33,043 nucleotides of DNA from Flavobacterium frigoris (GTDB lineage: Bacteria > Bacteroidota > Bacteroidia > Flavobacteriales > Flavobacteriaceae): assembly GCF_900111075.1 (NCBI RefSeq), contig NZ_FOFZ01000023.1, forward strand, positions 1 through 33,043. The letters run 5' to 3'. How positions within the stretch are numbered: the first letter of the stretch is position 1; each line of letters opens with the position of its first letter. Under the pieces are notes generated by a model that was not told the origin of the DNA, did not search any database, and worked only from the letters and a program-made list of their open reading frames with translations. A program made the translations under genes and the position numbers. This document shows positions 1 to 7,761 of this stretch, in pieces.

Positions 1-87
1 CCGATAGCAGTGGAAATCCTACTGAGCCAGTCCCGAAACATCGGGATTGGCTCAGTAGATTGTAACGAATAGCGGGAAATAGCTCCT
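1..87 (+). repeat. Structured flavobacterial intergenic repeat, copy 1 (possible RNA element)
   Basis: Conserved flanks (GATAGCAGTGGAAATCC on the left, GAATAGCGGGAAATAGCTCC on the right) enclose an 18-bp hairpin: arms 19-36 and 41-58, one G-U pair, loop 37-40. The flanks can pair with each other in part (1-3 with 73-75; 10-17 with 59-66, with A-G and G-U mismatches), which suggests a folded RNA. The same flanks around a different hairpin occur on the minus strand at 10525-10604. From memory, elements with these flanks are common between Flavobacterium genes; identity with the published Flavo-1 RNA motif is possible but not verified. The left edge may be cut by the window start. Confidence 0.6.
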
Positions 88-131
88 AAAAAAAAATAGG
101 CTACTCCTTTATATATATAGCCTCTTTTTTT
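88..131. terminator. Bidirectional Rho-independent terminator
   Basis: An A-run (88-96), a 6-bp stem AGGCTA (98-103) / TAGCCT (118-123) and a T-run (125-131) form a symmetrical terminator. It can end the minus-strand DUF4294 gene and any plus-strand transcript coming from the left through the structured repeat. Confidence 0.75.
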
Positions 132-156
132 ATAATGGGGAACGCCCAAATTATCT

Positions 157-834
157 TTATGGTTTTGGTTGCTGTGCTTTAGCTTCCCAGAAATCATTCA
201 GATTATAGATATCTACTGAATGAGCCGGTGGTTGGTTCTGCAATCTCCCAGATTCAAATGCTCTTGTAAGTATCGTTTCTATCAAAAAGTCTTCATTAGA
301 AACGTAAGGCGCATATTCTGTTTTTAAATTAATGTCAAACATGCTAGCTGCAGTATTAGACCAAAAAGCTTTCCAGCCGCTTTTTAGTGTTTTTACCAGT
401 TCAAAAGTTGTTGATCCGGTTTGGCGATGGATTAACTTTACTAAAATTCGTCCTTGACTGCGTGACAATTTTTTAAGTTTTGCTTCAAATTCATCATTTA
501 GGTAACTTTCTACTATCTTGAAATACTTCTTTTTTTCTTTATTGGTAGAAAGCCTTTCCATTCCTTTATTCAAAAGCGTTAATCTTTCGGAAGCTAACTT
601 AGCGTAAGGATACGTTCTATAGACTCTACTTTGCAAAATCAGAAACTGTTTCTTAGCATCGGGATCCAACTTTTCTTTTGAAACAATGATTTCTTCCAGT
701 TGTATGGTGTCATTTACAATGTCGTCAGATTCCAGTAATTCGTATCCTATCTTTATGGTATACTTTTGAATTACTTGCCCTTGGACAACAATGGACATAA
801 AAAACAAACCTAAAATATATTTAATAATCTTCAT
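157..834 (-). CDS. DUF4294 family exported protein
   Basis: Protein of about 225 aa of the DUF4294 type, a family of unknown function confined largely to Bacteroidota. It opens with MKIIKYILGLFFMSIVVQGQ, a signal peptide, so it is probably periplasmic or surface exposed. The middle has the family signature (AYPYAKLASERL-like segment, then a K/R-rich stretch around LSRSQGRILVKLIHRQTG and the GWKAFWSNTAA segment). The open frame extends upstream to 897, but that start is a TTG with no signal peptide and lies upstream of a -7 box at 876-883, so the ATG at 834 is preferred. It is a single-gene unit ending at the terminator at 88-131. Function cannot be deduced. Confidence 0.85.
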   Translation of the reverse strand: MKIIKYILGLFFMSIVVQGQVIQKYTIKIGYELLESDDIVNDTIQLEEIIVSKEKLDPDAKKQFLILQSRVYRTYPYAKLASERLTLLNKGMERLSTNKEKKKYFKIVESYLNDEFEAKLKKLSRSQGRILVKLIHRQTGSTTFELVKTLKSGWKAFWSNTAASMFDINLKTEYAPYVSNEDFLIETILTRAFESGRLQNQPPAHSVDIYNLNDFWEAKAQQPKP

Positions 835-875
835 TGGGGTAAAAGTTTTATTGCCAAAATTATACAATATATACG

Positions 876-883
876 CAAAGGTA
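876..883 (-). promoter_or_regulatory. -7 box of the DUF4294 gene
   Basis: On the minus strand the bases read TACCTTTG, a full match to the Bacteroidota -7 consensus TAnnTTTG. A TTG -33 at normal spacing is not clear. It lies about 40 bp before the ATG at 834. Confidence 0.5.
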
Positions 884-897
884 ATGCCAAAAATCAA

Positions 898-1390
898 TTT
901 AAATAGTTACTAACTATTGACAATAACTATTAGTGTTTAATAAATCTCATAATTACTCAAATTTTTAACATACAAACGTTTTCAGAACAGAGTAGTTACA
1001 TAATTTATAGTGTTGTTTTTACATCAATTACTATATTATTTCATTATATTCTGAAATTCGATAAAGTTTACCATTTTATTGCCATAAATAATAATTTTAT
1101 ACGCATTCATTCATCTGTAGCCATATAGTTTAAATTGAGTTTTACTAATATTAATTCGCAATTGTCATGACGATCTAACAATGCTTCGCAATATTATCAT
1201 CCAAATAACCAATTTTGAATCGAATGACATCATTGGAGAAAACCATCGCCGGTGCCTTTTTAGACAATCTCATAATTGAATTATTAGGTAATTCAGCAAG
1301 AAAAATGAAGCCGTAGCAGTAGAAAATAGTAGTTTTTCAATATAAATTGAAGTGGTCAATACTACCTGAATATGCACTTAAGTATATATC
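898..1390. other. Non-coding gap with a possible gene remnant
   Basis: Apart from the -7 region of the DUF4294 gene, no convincing gene was found. On the minus strand a frame is open for about 55 codons upstream of a stop at 1175-1177; its only Met start (1273) would give a 32-aa product, MRLSKKAPAMVFSNDVIRFK and 12 more residues. The less A/T-biased composition around 1180-1320 suggests a decayed coding fragment, but no family was recognised. Confidence 0.3.
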
Positions 1391-1430
1391 AAAAAAAGGG
1401 GGCGCAACTTTAATTAAAAAGCGCACCCCA
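1391..1430 (-). terminator. Rho-independent terminator of the exported-protein operon
   Basis: On the minus strand a G/C-rich stem GGGG(T)GCGC ... GCGCCCC is followed by seven T residues (complement of 1391-1397). It lies about 70 bp past the stop of the 318-aa gene and closes the operon running from 4493 or 5880. Confidence 0.85.
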
Positions 1431-1500
1431 ATAGTTTTAAACTTACCCACTTATTAAGATAGTGTCTATTTACTTTTGTTAGGTTTATAAAAGCTTTCTA

Positions 1501-2457
1501 TTACCACCATCCTCTTATATTATATCTAACAATAGTAGCTTTTGGTCCATTGCCATATGCAACTCCAATATCTCTATAGGCTTGAATTCTTTCACTTTCT
1601 TGAGCTTGTTCTTTTAAAGAATATTTCCATTCCCTTGCATCAAGATCTTTTACCCTCGCAGCAATTTTATTAGATAATGATTTCACTTCCCCAAAACAGG
1701 AGGCACTTGGTTCTATTGCCGATAGTATTTCGCCAACTTTATAAGCTCCGTCTACGGATTGATTTGCAGACCATATACTGGTTGCTTCAGCTAATTTTAA
1801 CTTACAATCGCTGTCTATTTGTTTTTGATAAATCGGTGCAATTGCATCCATAGATTTATCATAACAACCTTTACAAACTGTTGGTACACTAGTTAACCTA
1901 TAAATCGCTTCATCATAACTATTTTGACTCACAAGGGCTTGAGCCTCTTTTATTATAAAGTCGCATTTGCTATTGTAGTATTCTATTATTTTTACTTTAC
2001 CATTTTCTACAAAACTTTGAATACTAGTATTATTAGGGCTAATTCCTTTTAATGCAGAAATATATGCTTTGGTTTCATTTTCGCCAACGCCTTTTACATT
2101 AATAGAAGTACTGGCAAATTTAGTTCCTTCGATACCATCGCCAATATATAGAGTTACTTCTAACGTTAAGGCGGTCATTGGTGGTGCTGTAGGTGTCAAA
2201 TCTTTGGACAGTATGTTAATATTTGCAGTAATGATAAACCTTTCGTTTGAGCTGGTGCCACCCATACCACTTTGTGTCGCAATCTGACTTAATTTATTCA
2301 CCAGAAGACTTCTTGCTGCATCAGGAATTTTATCAATTTGTAGCGGCACAAAAGCTGCAAGGGTAATCCTTCCTATATCGTCCGGTTCATTCGCATTATT
2401 TTGAGCATAAGCACTTAAACCAACAAAACAAAGAATCAATAGTATTAATTTTTTCAT
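1501..2457 (-). CDS. Exported protein with CsgG/TolB-like N-terminal region (318 aa)
   Basis: Uncharacterised. MKKLILLILCFVGLSAYAQ is a signal peptide. Residues about 28-150 read like the alpha/beta start of CsgG/TolB-N-type envelope proteins: a strand (RITLAAFVPLQ), an amphipathic helix (ARSLLVNKLSQIATQSG), then strands holding RFIITANINILSKD and TALTLEVTLYIGDG. Residues about 160-300 are helical and Cys-containing (SKCDFIIKEAQALVSQNSYDEAIYRL, then PTVCKGCYDK), resembling a TPR-like pair. This is the last gene of the operon, 29 bp after the DUF6175 gene and upstream of the terminator at 1391-1430. The fold assignments are inference from pattern; the exported location is well supported. Confidence 0.8.
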   Translation of the reverse strand: MKKLILLILCFVGLSAYAQNNANEPDDIGRITLAAFVPLQIDKIPDAARSLLVNKLSQIATQSGMGGTSSNERFIITANINILSKDLTPTAPPMTALTLEVTLYIGDGIEGTKFASTSINVKGVGENETKAYISALKGISPNNTSIQSFVENGKVKIIEYYNSKCDFIIKEAQALVSQNSYDEAIYRLTSVPTVCKGCYDKSMDAIAPIYQKQIDSDCKLKLAEATSIWSANQSVDGAYKVGEILSAIEPSASCFGEVKSLSNKIAARVKDLDAREWKYSLKEQAQESERIQAYRDIGVAYGNGPKATIVRYNIRGWW

Positions 2458-2486
2458 ATCTCTTTAATTTCCTTTTATTCAATTCA

Positions 2487-3446
2487 TTATTTATCTCCAA
2501 GAACAATAGATGATTCTCCCAGCCCTTTCATCATAAGTTTGTTTGTAATTGCAAATGGTGGTTTTTTTAAATAATTTTGTAATTCTTTACAAAATCCTCT
2601 AGCATCAATTGCAGTACCTGCCTCGTTATACATTGGAATTCTTACCTGTTTAAACAACATCATATTTTCAGTAGATTCAACGGTACTAAAACGACCCTGA
2701 ACAGTATTTTTTGTTAGCCATTCTTCTATGATAGTATTTAATTCTTTTCCATCATACTCTTTTTCTAAATCACCGTCCCAAGACTCGAATTTTTTAATTC
2801 TGATAATAATTTCTCTACCATTTATAAACATATCCTCTTTAAATGCCATTAATTGCACATTAAAATTGTCCAGATGTGATAAAACTGCTGTTTGCAACAT
2901 AACTTGTAATGTTGCACCTATCAATTCATTCCCTGTTCCAGAGGCACCAGCAACTTGTTTATTTGTATATGCATCTAGCCCTTGCAGTATAAATGTTATG
3001 GATTTTTTAGGACCTATTTGGTTTATTGTCCAAGTGACCTGCATCCAAATATCAGCTTTTGCAGTTTTTTTTAATTTGTCAATAGGGCTTTCACTGATGC
3101 CTGCACCTGTTTTACTAGTCAATAATGCATCTTCAGCACTTTCTGAAGCAAGTGTTTTTAAAGCTCCCTCCATTGATTCCAATGGAAATTCTCTTTCAGC
3201 CATTAATTCACTCAATTTTGCTGTCACTAGCAAAAGCTCCGCGTTTTCTTGAAATGCTCTTTTATAATCTGGAATTTTAACTTTAGTCCCTTGGTTGTCA
3301 TACTCCATCATATATCCGTTATTAGTACACCATACATCACTGGGAACGATCATAATTGTAGGTTTTTTTGCTTGTGAAAAACCTAATGATGTTATAATCA
3401 ACATCAGCAAACTAATAAAGTATTTTCTTTTTAATATATTTTTCAT
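2487..3446 (-). CDS. DUF6175-like exported protein (319 aa)
   Basis: MKNILKRKYFISLLMLIITS LGFSQ is a signal peptide. The mature protein begins KKPTIMIVPSDVWC, followed by MMEYDNQGTK and DYKRAFQ, which I recognise from Bacteroidota proteins named DUF6175. Later blocks are ESAEDALLTSKTG, KKTAKADIWMQVTW, GLDAYTNKQVAGASGTG and NGREIIIRIKKFESWDGD. The pattern (a named target that is measured in a cell-envelope alpha/beta domain, then a second C-terminal domain) recalls CsgG/LpoB-type proteins, but this is inference. It is the fourth gene of a five-gene run, 14 bp after the 164-aa lipoprotein gene and 29 bp before the 318-aa gene. Function unknown. Confidence 0.8.
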   Translation of the reverse strand: MKNILKRKYFISLLMLIITSLGFSQAKKPTIMIVPSDVWCTNNGYMMEYDNQGTKVKIPDYKRAFQENAELLLVTAKLSELMAEREFPLESMEGALKTLASESAEDALLTSKTGAGISESPIDKLKKTAKADIWMQVTWTINQIGPKKSITFILQGLDAYTNKQVAGASGTGNELIGATLQVMLQTAVLSHLDNFNVQLMAFKEDMFINGREIIIRIKKFESWDGDLEKEYDGKELNTIIEEWLTKNTVQGRFSTVESTENMMLFKQVRIPMYNEAGTAIDARGFCKELQNYLKKPPFAITNKLMMKGLGESSIVLGDK

Positions 3447-3460
3447 TTTTTTCGAATTAA

Positions 3461-3955
3461 TTAATTTTTAAGAATACCATCAGTAATCATTTTTTGTTTA
3501 AGTTCGCTTCGAAGAACACGTATTACTAAACTATAAGTGTATTGCGATCCAGGTTGTTTCTTATCAATGAAAACTTCTATTTTATTTTTCGATCCATCAC
3601 CATTAGTTATAAATTCCCGATACAATCCACCGTCTCTGAAAAACACATTAAAATACGCTTCATTTCGTTCTTTAGCATTGAAATCAAGAATTAATGGCTT
3701 TGAATTACAATCTGATCTACCATTACTTATACCATTGAACAAAACATCTTTAATTGCATTCTTATAGGCTTGTTCAATCGCATCAGATTTACTACTACCA
3801 TTACCCCAAGACTTTAAAGTTTGCGATCCGTCCAATTCAATACCTAAACATGCTGTTTTAAATTCGTAATTACCAGCAACTGAATTGTTAATTTTAGCTT
3901 TACAACCAAATAAAGTTATAATGCAAATAGAAAAAAGAGTAATTAATTTTCTCAT
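3461..3955 (-). CDS. Small lipoprotein, paralogue of the adjacent 173-aa protein (164 aa)
   Basis: A lipoprotein signal peptide ends in the lipobox LFGC (Cys18), so the protein is probably lipid-anchored. It aligns along most of its length with the next gene upstream: GSQTLKSWGNGSSKSDAIEQ against GTYLVKVWSYSKKPEVAIDQ, YFNVFFRDGGLYREFITNGD against FFRPFFADGGKYMKFVSLSN, and a C-terminal strand-helix (YSLVIRVLRSELKQKM against IGVIVSVNVSALRKDL). The helix AIEQAYKNAIKDVLFNG is of the type seen in LPP20/FlgP-like small lipoproteins; that link is inference. Spacing is 16 bp from the upstream paralogue and 14 bp to the DUF6175 gene. Confidence 0.8.
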   Translation of the reverse strand: MRKLITLFSICIITLFGCKAKINNSVAGNYEFKTACLGIELDGSQTLKSWGNGSSKSDAIEQAYKNAIKDVLFNGISNGRSDCNSKPLILDFNAKERNEAYFNVFFRDGGLYREFITNGDGSKNKIEVFIDKKQPGSQYTYSLVIRVLRSELKQKMITDGILKN

Positions 3956-3971
3956 GACTTAGTTAATTAGA

Positions 3972-4493
3972 TTAAAAACCAGAATTAAGCGATTTAATAA
4001 CACTCGCATTTTCCAAATCCTTCCTTAAAGCTGAAACGTTAACCGAAACTATTACCCCTATTTTATATTCTTTTCCTACCTTCATTCTGTCTCCTGCTGC
4101 AACAGCTCCATCATTTGACAAAGAAACAAACTTCATATACTTCCCACCATCTGCAAAAAAGGGTCTGAAAAAATCTTCTTTCTCTACTTCTAAATTTACA
4201 TTATTAGTTAAAGGTTTCTGACCTGGGACAGATTGAGTTCCTGTAAATCCTTTAAAAATAATACCATGCACCGCATTTTTTTTGGCTTGATCAATTGCAA
4301 CCTCTGGCTTTTTTGAATAAGACCATACTTTAACTAAATAAGTACCTTGAGTACCGGTCTGCACAGCATCAATTTCATAACGCCAATCTTCAGTTGCTTT
4401 ATCTGCTTTCTTTTTAGATTGTCCGTTGACAGTTAGCGTAAAACCTATTATTACTAAAAACATGATACTGCTTTTCTTTAAAAAATCTTTCAT
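3972..4493 (-). CDS. Small exported LPP20-like protein (173 aa)
   Basis: MKDFLKKSSIMFLVIIGFTL followed by TVNGQ is a cleavable signal peptide; unlike its paralogue there is no lipobox, so it is probably soluble in the periplasm. The core helix AIDQAKKNAVHGIIFKGFTG, the DFFRPFFADGGKYMKF block and the C-terminal YKIGVIVSVNVSALRKDLE match the 164-aa neighbour. It is the first gene after the intrinsic terminator at 4516-4554, so its expression probably depends on read-through or on a promoter I cannot see. No known function. Confidence 0.8.
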   Translation of the reverse strand: MKDFLKKSSIMFLVIIGFTLTVNGQSKKKADKATEDWRYEIDAVQTGTQGTYLVKVWSYSKKPEVAIDQAKKNAVHGIIFKGFTGTQSVPGQKPLTNNVNLEVEKEDFFRPFFADGGKYMKFVSLSNDGAVAAGDRMKVGKEYKIGVIVSVNVSALRKDLENASVIKSLNSGF

Positions 4494-4515
4494 TTATTTG
4501 TTTTTATAAAGTGAG

Positions 4516-4554
4516 AAAAACCCCTTTCAATCACTTTTTGCATTTGAAAGGGGG
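4516..4554 (-). terminator. Intrinsic terminator inside the operon (possible attenuator)
   Basis: On the minus strand a perfect 10-bp stem, CCCCTTTCAA / TTGAAAGGGG (complement of 4544-4553 and 4521-4530), is followed by five T residues. It lies between the stop of the 439-aa gene (4561) and the ATG of the 173-aa gene (4493). There is no clear TAnnTTTG box between it and that ATG. Confidence 0.8.
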
Positions 4555-4560
4555 TATTAA

Positions 4561-5880
4561 TTATTTTATTTGTTTTATAAGCATCCCTGACTGGAACTTT
4601 TTCCCTCCAGAAAACGTGGTGCGATCAATAATGGATTTGGTTTCACTTCCTACTGCACCAACTAGTGGAGCCGAGTTTTCTTCAATGTTAAATGTATTAT
4701 CCCAAACTGCATCTTTTTCAACTTTGATAGTTCCAACACTTTTATATGTTATTACACCTGTTTTAGGGTCTTGAACCTGCTCAAGAACATCGAATTTTTC
4801 GCCACCCTCTAGGCCTTCTTTTTTACCAATTTTAGCAGTAATAGGATCTCCAGTATAGAGCGGCGTTTTTGTTTTAAAGACGTCATATTTTTTCTGAAGT
4901 TTAGCGTATACGTTGTCTATAATCCTCACAGTAGAAAGTTCAATAATCTGGTCTTCAGTTCTTTTTTCTGATAATGAAAACGTCACTAAACCTGATGCGC
5001 TTTCATCACCAACAAATTCTAACTTAAACAAATCTGAAGTATCAAACGCAGCTTTCTTTTTTGGGTTCAGTGAAGTCTTATCTATATAAAGATCCGTATA
5101 AAAGGTATTAGACGTAGCCTTATCCCATACTAATTTATATAGGTATGACGTAGCCCAAATGGAAAAACCCTCTTTTGTTTTTTCATAAACAGCATCAATT
5201 CCTTTATTAACTTTGCCTAAGAGCATCGCTGGAATTTTTTGGGCAGCAACAGTTTTTGCTGCATCTCTTACTGCTCTAGCCACTGGCTCATTGGCTACAA
5301 AATTAAATTTATTTATTACTACGAATGTGTTGTCTATTAATTCTTCTCCAGCAGTTCTAAGAAGTGCTTCACCGTCTGAAGAAGACTGAGCTGCCTTTGT
5401 TTCAAGAAATGAAGCATTAAATACACCTCTGTCTTCAACTAATTTAGAATCAAAACTTCCATCAGCCTGTCTATTAAACCATTTCGCAACAATTTTGTTC
5501 GCAATTTTTTCTTTTATTAGATACTTTTCAATTCTCAGTGGCAGCTCCTTTGAAACTGAATCAGTTTCAATTTCAAGTAATCCAGTGGCAAACGCACCAA
5601 CTTTTGAAGGTTTGTATATCGTTGCTTTCTCTTCAACAGTCAAAGTATAATTAATTGGATCAAATGATTTTTGACTAATTTGATGATCATTATACTTCTC
5701 TGGAAAAGGTGCATTATTAAATGCCTTAAGAACAATTTCTTTTTTGGGAAATTTATCCGATTCGATAACCATCGTATGTAGAGAACTTCTTCTAAATTTT
5801 AAATCTAAAGGATTTTCTTGAGCTTGAACAAACGTCCCTGAGCTAACTATTAGTCCCAATACAAGTAATTGTTTTTTCAT
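4561..5880 (-). CDS. Exported protein of unknown function, lead gene of envelope module (439 aa)
   Basis: MKKQLLVLGLIVSSGTFVQA is a signal peptide. The mature N-terminus (NPLDLKFRRSSLHTMVIESD, then PFPEKYNDH) is a block I associate with conserved uncharacterised Bacteroidota proteins. Near the C-terminus, ITAKIGKKEGLEGGEKFDVL and VGTIKVEKDAVWDNTF resemble the small barrel at the end of FlgT-like proteins (GL..G..F.V pattern); this is inference. There are no TM segments after the signal peptide, so it is periplasmic or outer-membrane associated. It heads the group, with the shared motif at 5921-5940 just upstream and an intrinsic terminator just downstream, so it is probably made in excess over the four following proteins. 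Confidence 0.8.
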   Translation of the reverse strand: MKKQLLVLGLIVSSGTFVQAQENPLDLKFRRSSLHTMVIESDKFPKKEIVLKAFNNAPFPEKYNDHQISQKSFDPINYTLTVEEKATIYKPSKVGAFATGLLEIETDSVSKELPLRIEKYLIKEKIANKIVAKWFNRQADGSFDSKLVEDRGVFNASFLETKAAQSSSDGEALLRTAGEELIDNTFVVINKFNFVANEPVARAVRDAAKTVAAQKIPAMLLGKVNKGIDAVYEKTKEGFSIWATSYLYKLVWDKATSNTFYTDLYIDKTSLNPKKKAAFDTSDLFKLEFVGDESASGLVTFSLSEKRTEDQIIELSTVRIIDNVYAKLQKKYDVFKTKTPLYTGDPITAKIGKKEGLEGGEKFDVLEQVQDPKTGVITYKSVGTIKVEKDAVWDNTFNIEENSAPLVGAVGSETKSIIDRTTFSGGKKFQSGMLIKQIK

Positions 5881-5917
5881 TTTTGTAATTTCTATTCTTT
5901 AATTATGTTCGTTTTTT

Positions 5918-5970
5918 ACAGTGGTATCTGAACTCCACTTTTTTTTTACTTTTTGTTCTCAACTCTATAG
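5918..5970 (-). promoter_or_regulatory. Shared upstream motif, copy A (439-aa gene)
   Basis: On the plus strand GTGGTATCTGAACTCCAC (5921-5938), with arms GTGG/CCAC. A weaker copy, TCTCAACTCTAT, starts at 5957, exactly 30 bp after TCTGAACTCCAC at 5927. The same motif occurs at 7405-7422 and 9054-9072, upstream of two other units on the same strand. On the coding strand its core is GTTCAG, which fits the GTTnRK heart of LytTR-type sites. It could instead be an RNA hairpin in the leader, with loop AGTTCAGATA. Confidence 0.5.
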
Positions 5971-6053
5971 CTTTATCAGTCCGCTATTTTCTATACTTGA
6001 AAATATGTGGATTACTGATTTCCTTTTATTGGTAAATAATAGTTTATTAGCAA

Positions 6054-6668
6054 TTAACCACCACAACTGAATATCCCTGATATCGCTGTGTCTTTATATT
6101 TAGCTCCGTTATACACCTCTACTATCGTAAATCTAAAATTACCTTTACTCCATTTCTCAGGTATTTTAAAAGTCTGCACGCCCATCACGTCTGCCAGCTC
6201 TAAAATGCAAATATCTTTTCCGTTTAAAGAAACCTTAAATTTTTTAACTCTTGAGTTGTCTTGCCAAGCAGTTTTGGAAGATTGATATCCATTTAAAATA
6301 GATATTCCGCTTGTACTACTATTCATAATTTGCCAATCTTTAATTTCAAGGAATTCTCCAACTCCATAGTCAACATTCCCTTCAACCCAAGCAGTTCTAG
6401 GATCATCATCACAAACATAACTTGCTATATATTTTGTTTTTCCTTGTGACAATAAAGTTTTGGATGCTTTAACCTTCATTGATTCAGGCCCTTCACACAT
6501 TTGGTTGGGCATTGTCCATTGGTCGGCGGGTCCATCTTCGGATTCAACAGGTCTTACCCCCCAAGTCACGAATTTTTCACCATTTGTCTTTGCTTTTATT
6601 GAAGGTAGTTGACCATAACTAAACGAAGTAAGTAGGATCGCTCCCAAAATTGTCATTACATTTTTCAT
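6054..6668 (-). CDS. Exported discoidin-like (NADase-type glycan-binding) domain protein
   Basis: 204 aa with signal peptide MKNVMTILGAILLTSFSYGQ. Residues about 80-200 carry the pattern of the discoidin-like, NADase-type glycan-binding domain: YVCDDDPRTAWVEG, GVGEFLEIKDW, ISILNGYQSSKTAWQDNSRV, KKFKVSLNGK, LADVMGVQTFKIPEKW and a final FTIVEVYNGAKYKDTAISGI. That domain is taken to bind carbohydrate or another surface ligand; no catalytic domain is attached. Three Cys are seen in the mature part (MCEG, VCDD, FSCGG). It lies 95 bp downstream of the 193-aa gene with no clear promoter between, so the two may be one transcript. Confidence 0.8.
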   Translation of the reverse strand: MKNVMTILGAILLTSFSYGQLPSIKAKTNGEKFVTWGVRPVESEDGPADQWTMPNQMCEGPESMKVKASKTLLSQGKTKYIASYVCDDDPRTAWVEGNVDYGVGEFLEIKDWQIMNSSTSGISILNGYQSSKTAWQDNSRVKKFKVSLNGKDICILELADVMGVQTFKIPEKWSKGNFRFTIVEVYNGAKYKDTAISGIFSCGG

Positions 6669-6763
6669 CTTTTATTTTTTTTTATTAATACCATGTTTCG
6701 GATTGCAGTGCAGTTACTTTAGTGAAGTCTAGATTTTTATACATATATCGACCAATTCAATCA

Positions 6764-7345
6764 CTAATATTTAGATGTCTCTGGATTAAAAGTTTGAAAA
6801 ATAGGTAATTTAGCAATCGCCATTTTTTCTTTTGTTATTTCTGGTTTTTCGTTCTCAACATCATATCGTTCAACGGTTGTGATTTTTGTTCTAGTAGATA
6901 AATTTGCCTCTTCTGTTTCGAAATAAGCATGTCCATCAGAGGATGAACGCTTGAAACCTATCATCTCAAAATTGCCATTTTGATATCTAAATTTATAATT
7001 ATGCTGACCTCTCATTAACTCATAAGTTAAATCTAATATTCCTTTTTTAATTTCTATCGACGGAAAATTTTCGACTTCCATCCTACCTTCTGAGTTAGAC
7101 AGAAGTGTACTATTTTCAATAATCAATTTGTAGTTACCATCGGGCGTACCAAAGAAAACGGAAGTTTTAAAGTCTCCTTTTCTTGGATCTTTATAAACTT
7201 TCACAACATCCTTAATATTATCTTTATTCAAGTCGCCATTAATTTGCGAAATAAATTTACTAAACCTGCTACTCGTACTTTTAGATTGCGAATGACCGAT
7301 TGTAAAAATTGTAAAAACAGCGATTAAAACAAATAAATTTTTCAT
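6764..7345 (-). CDS. Exported FG-GAP/VCBS-like protein (193 aa)
   Basis: Signal peptide MKNLFVLIAVFTIFTIGHSQ. The mature start contains NGDLNKDNIKDVVKVY, the D-x-N-x-D-x-x-x-D loop of FG-GAP/VCBS and dockerin-like calcium sites, followed by a beta-rich remainder (KTSVFFGTPDGNYKLIIENS, YKFRYQNGNFEMIGFKRSSS). Similar small proteins occur in Bacteroidota with unknown roles. It has the shared upstream motif (7405-7422) about 60 bp before its ATG and a homologous block at 7439-7506. Probably co-transcribed with the discoidin-like gene downstream. Confidence 0.75.
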   Translation of the reverse strand: MKNLFVLIAVFTIFTIGHSQSKSTSSRFSKFISQINGDLNKDNIKDVVKVYKDPRKGDFKTSVFFGTPDGNYKLIIENSTLLSNSEGRMEVENFPSIEIKKGILDLTYELMRGQHNYKFRYQNGNFEMIGFKRSSSDGHAYFETEEANLSTRTKITTVERYDVENEKPEITKEKMAIAKLPIFQTFNPETSKY

Positions 7346-7380
7346 CCTTTATTTTTTAAGTTTCCAAATCATAAGGCTTT

Positions 7381-7506
7381 TCAGAATACACCCCGTTTTT
7401 TAAAGTGGTTTCTGAACTCCACTTTTGCGTATATTAATAATGTAAAAATATTCTTGTGAATCAAATAAAGTTTACGGTTTTCCGTATTTGGATAAAATAA
7501 ATTTTA
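7381..7506 (-). promoter_or_regulatory. Shared upstream region, copy B (193-aa gene)
   Basis: Contains GTGGTTTCTGAACTCCAC (7405-7422), which with its flanks forms a 7-bp IR (AAAGTGG/CCACTTT on the coding strand). A weaker copy, TCAGAATACACC, starts 30 bp to its left at 7381. The block 7439-7506 is 61/68 identical without gaps to 9088-9155, at the same 28-bp distance from the motif. It includes the 5-4-5 palindrome TACGGTTTTCCGTA (7473-7486). Confidence 0.55.
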
Positions 7507-7661
7507 AATTTATCGCAAATAACTAATTACCAATTAATTATCTTTATTTTTTTTTATCAAAAACCCATATATTTTAATAGATAGTTTTCTAACCAGTAGA
7601 TTTTACTAGTTTTAGATAGGCTAATAAGAAGCATGTTTAAGTAGTAAAAGCGGCAATAATT
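7507..7661. other. AT-rich spacer
   Basis: Very AT-rich spacer between the upstream region of the 193-aa gene and the terminator of the lipoprotein gene. No gene or further repeat was seen. Confidence 0.5.
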
Positions 7662-7691
7662 AAAAAACCGTCTCTGATTTAGGTGAGACGG
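7662..7691 (-). terminator. Rho-independent terminator of the LRR lipoprotein gene
   Basis: On the minus strand the 7-bp stem CCGTCTC / GAGACGG (complement of 7685-7691 and 7668-7674) is followed by six T residues. It lies 70 bp past the stop of the 333-aa gene. Confidence 0.85.
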
Positions 7692-7761
7692 ATTCTTGAT
7701 TAGTCCTATGTACTTGCCAATTTAAAGTGCTAGGAAATTAACTTGGAGTAATTTGTGCTCC

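Noticed and set aside
835..897. Upstream extension of the DUF4294 gene
   Set aside because: TTG start, no signal peptide, and it lies across the -7 box; the ATG at 834 gives a normal signal peptide.
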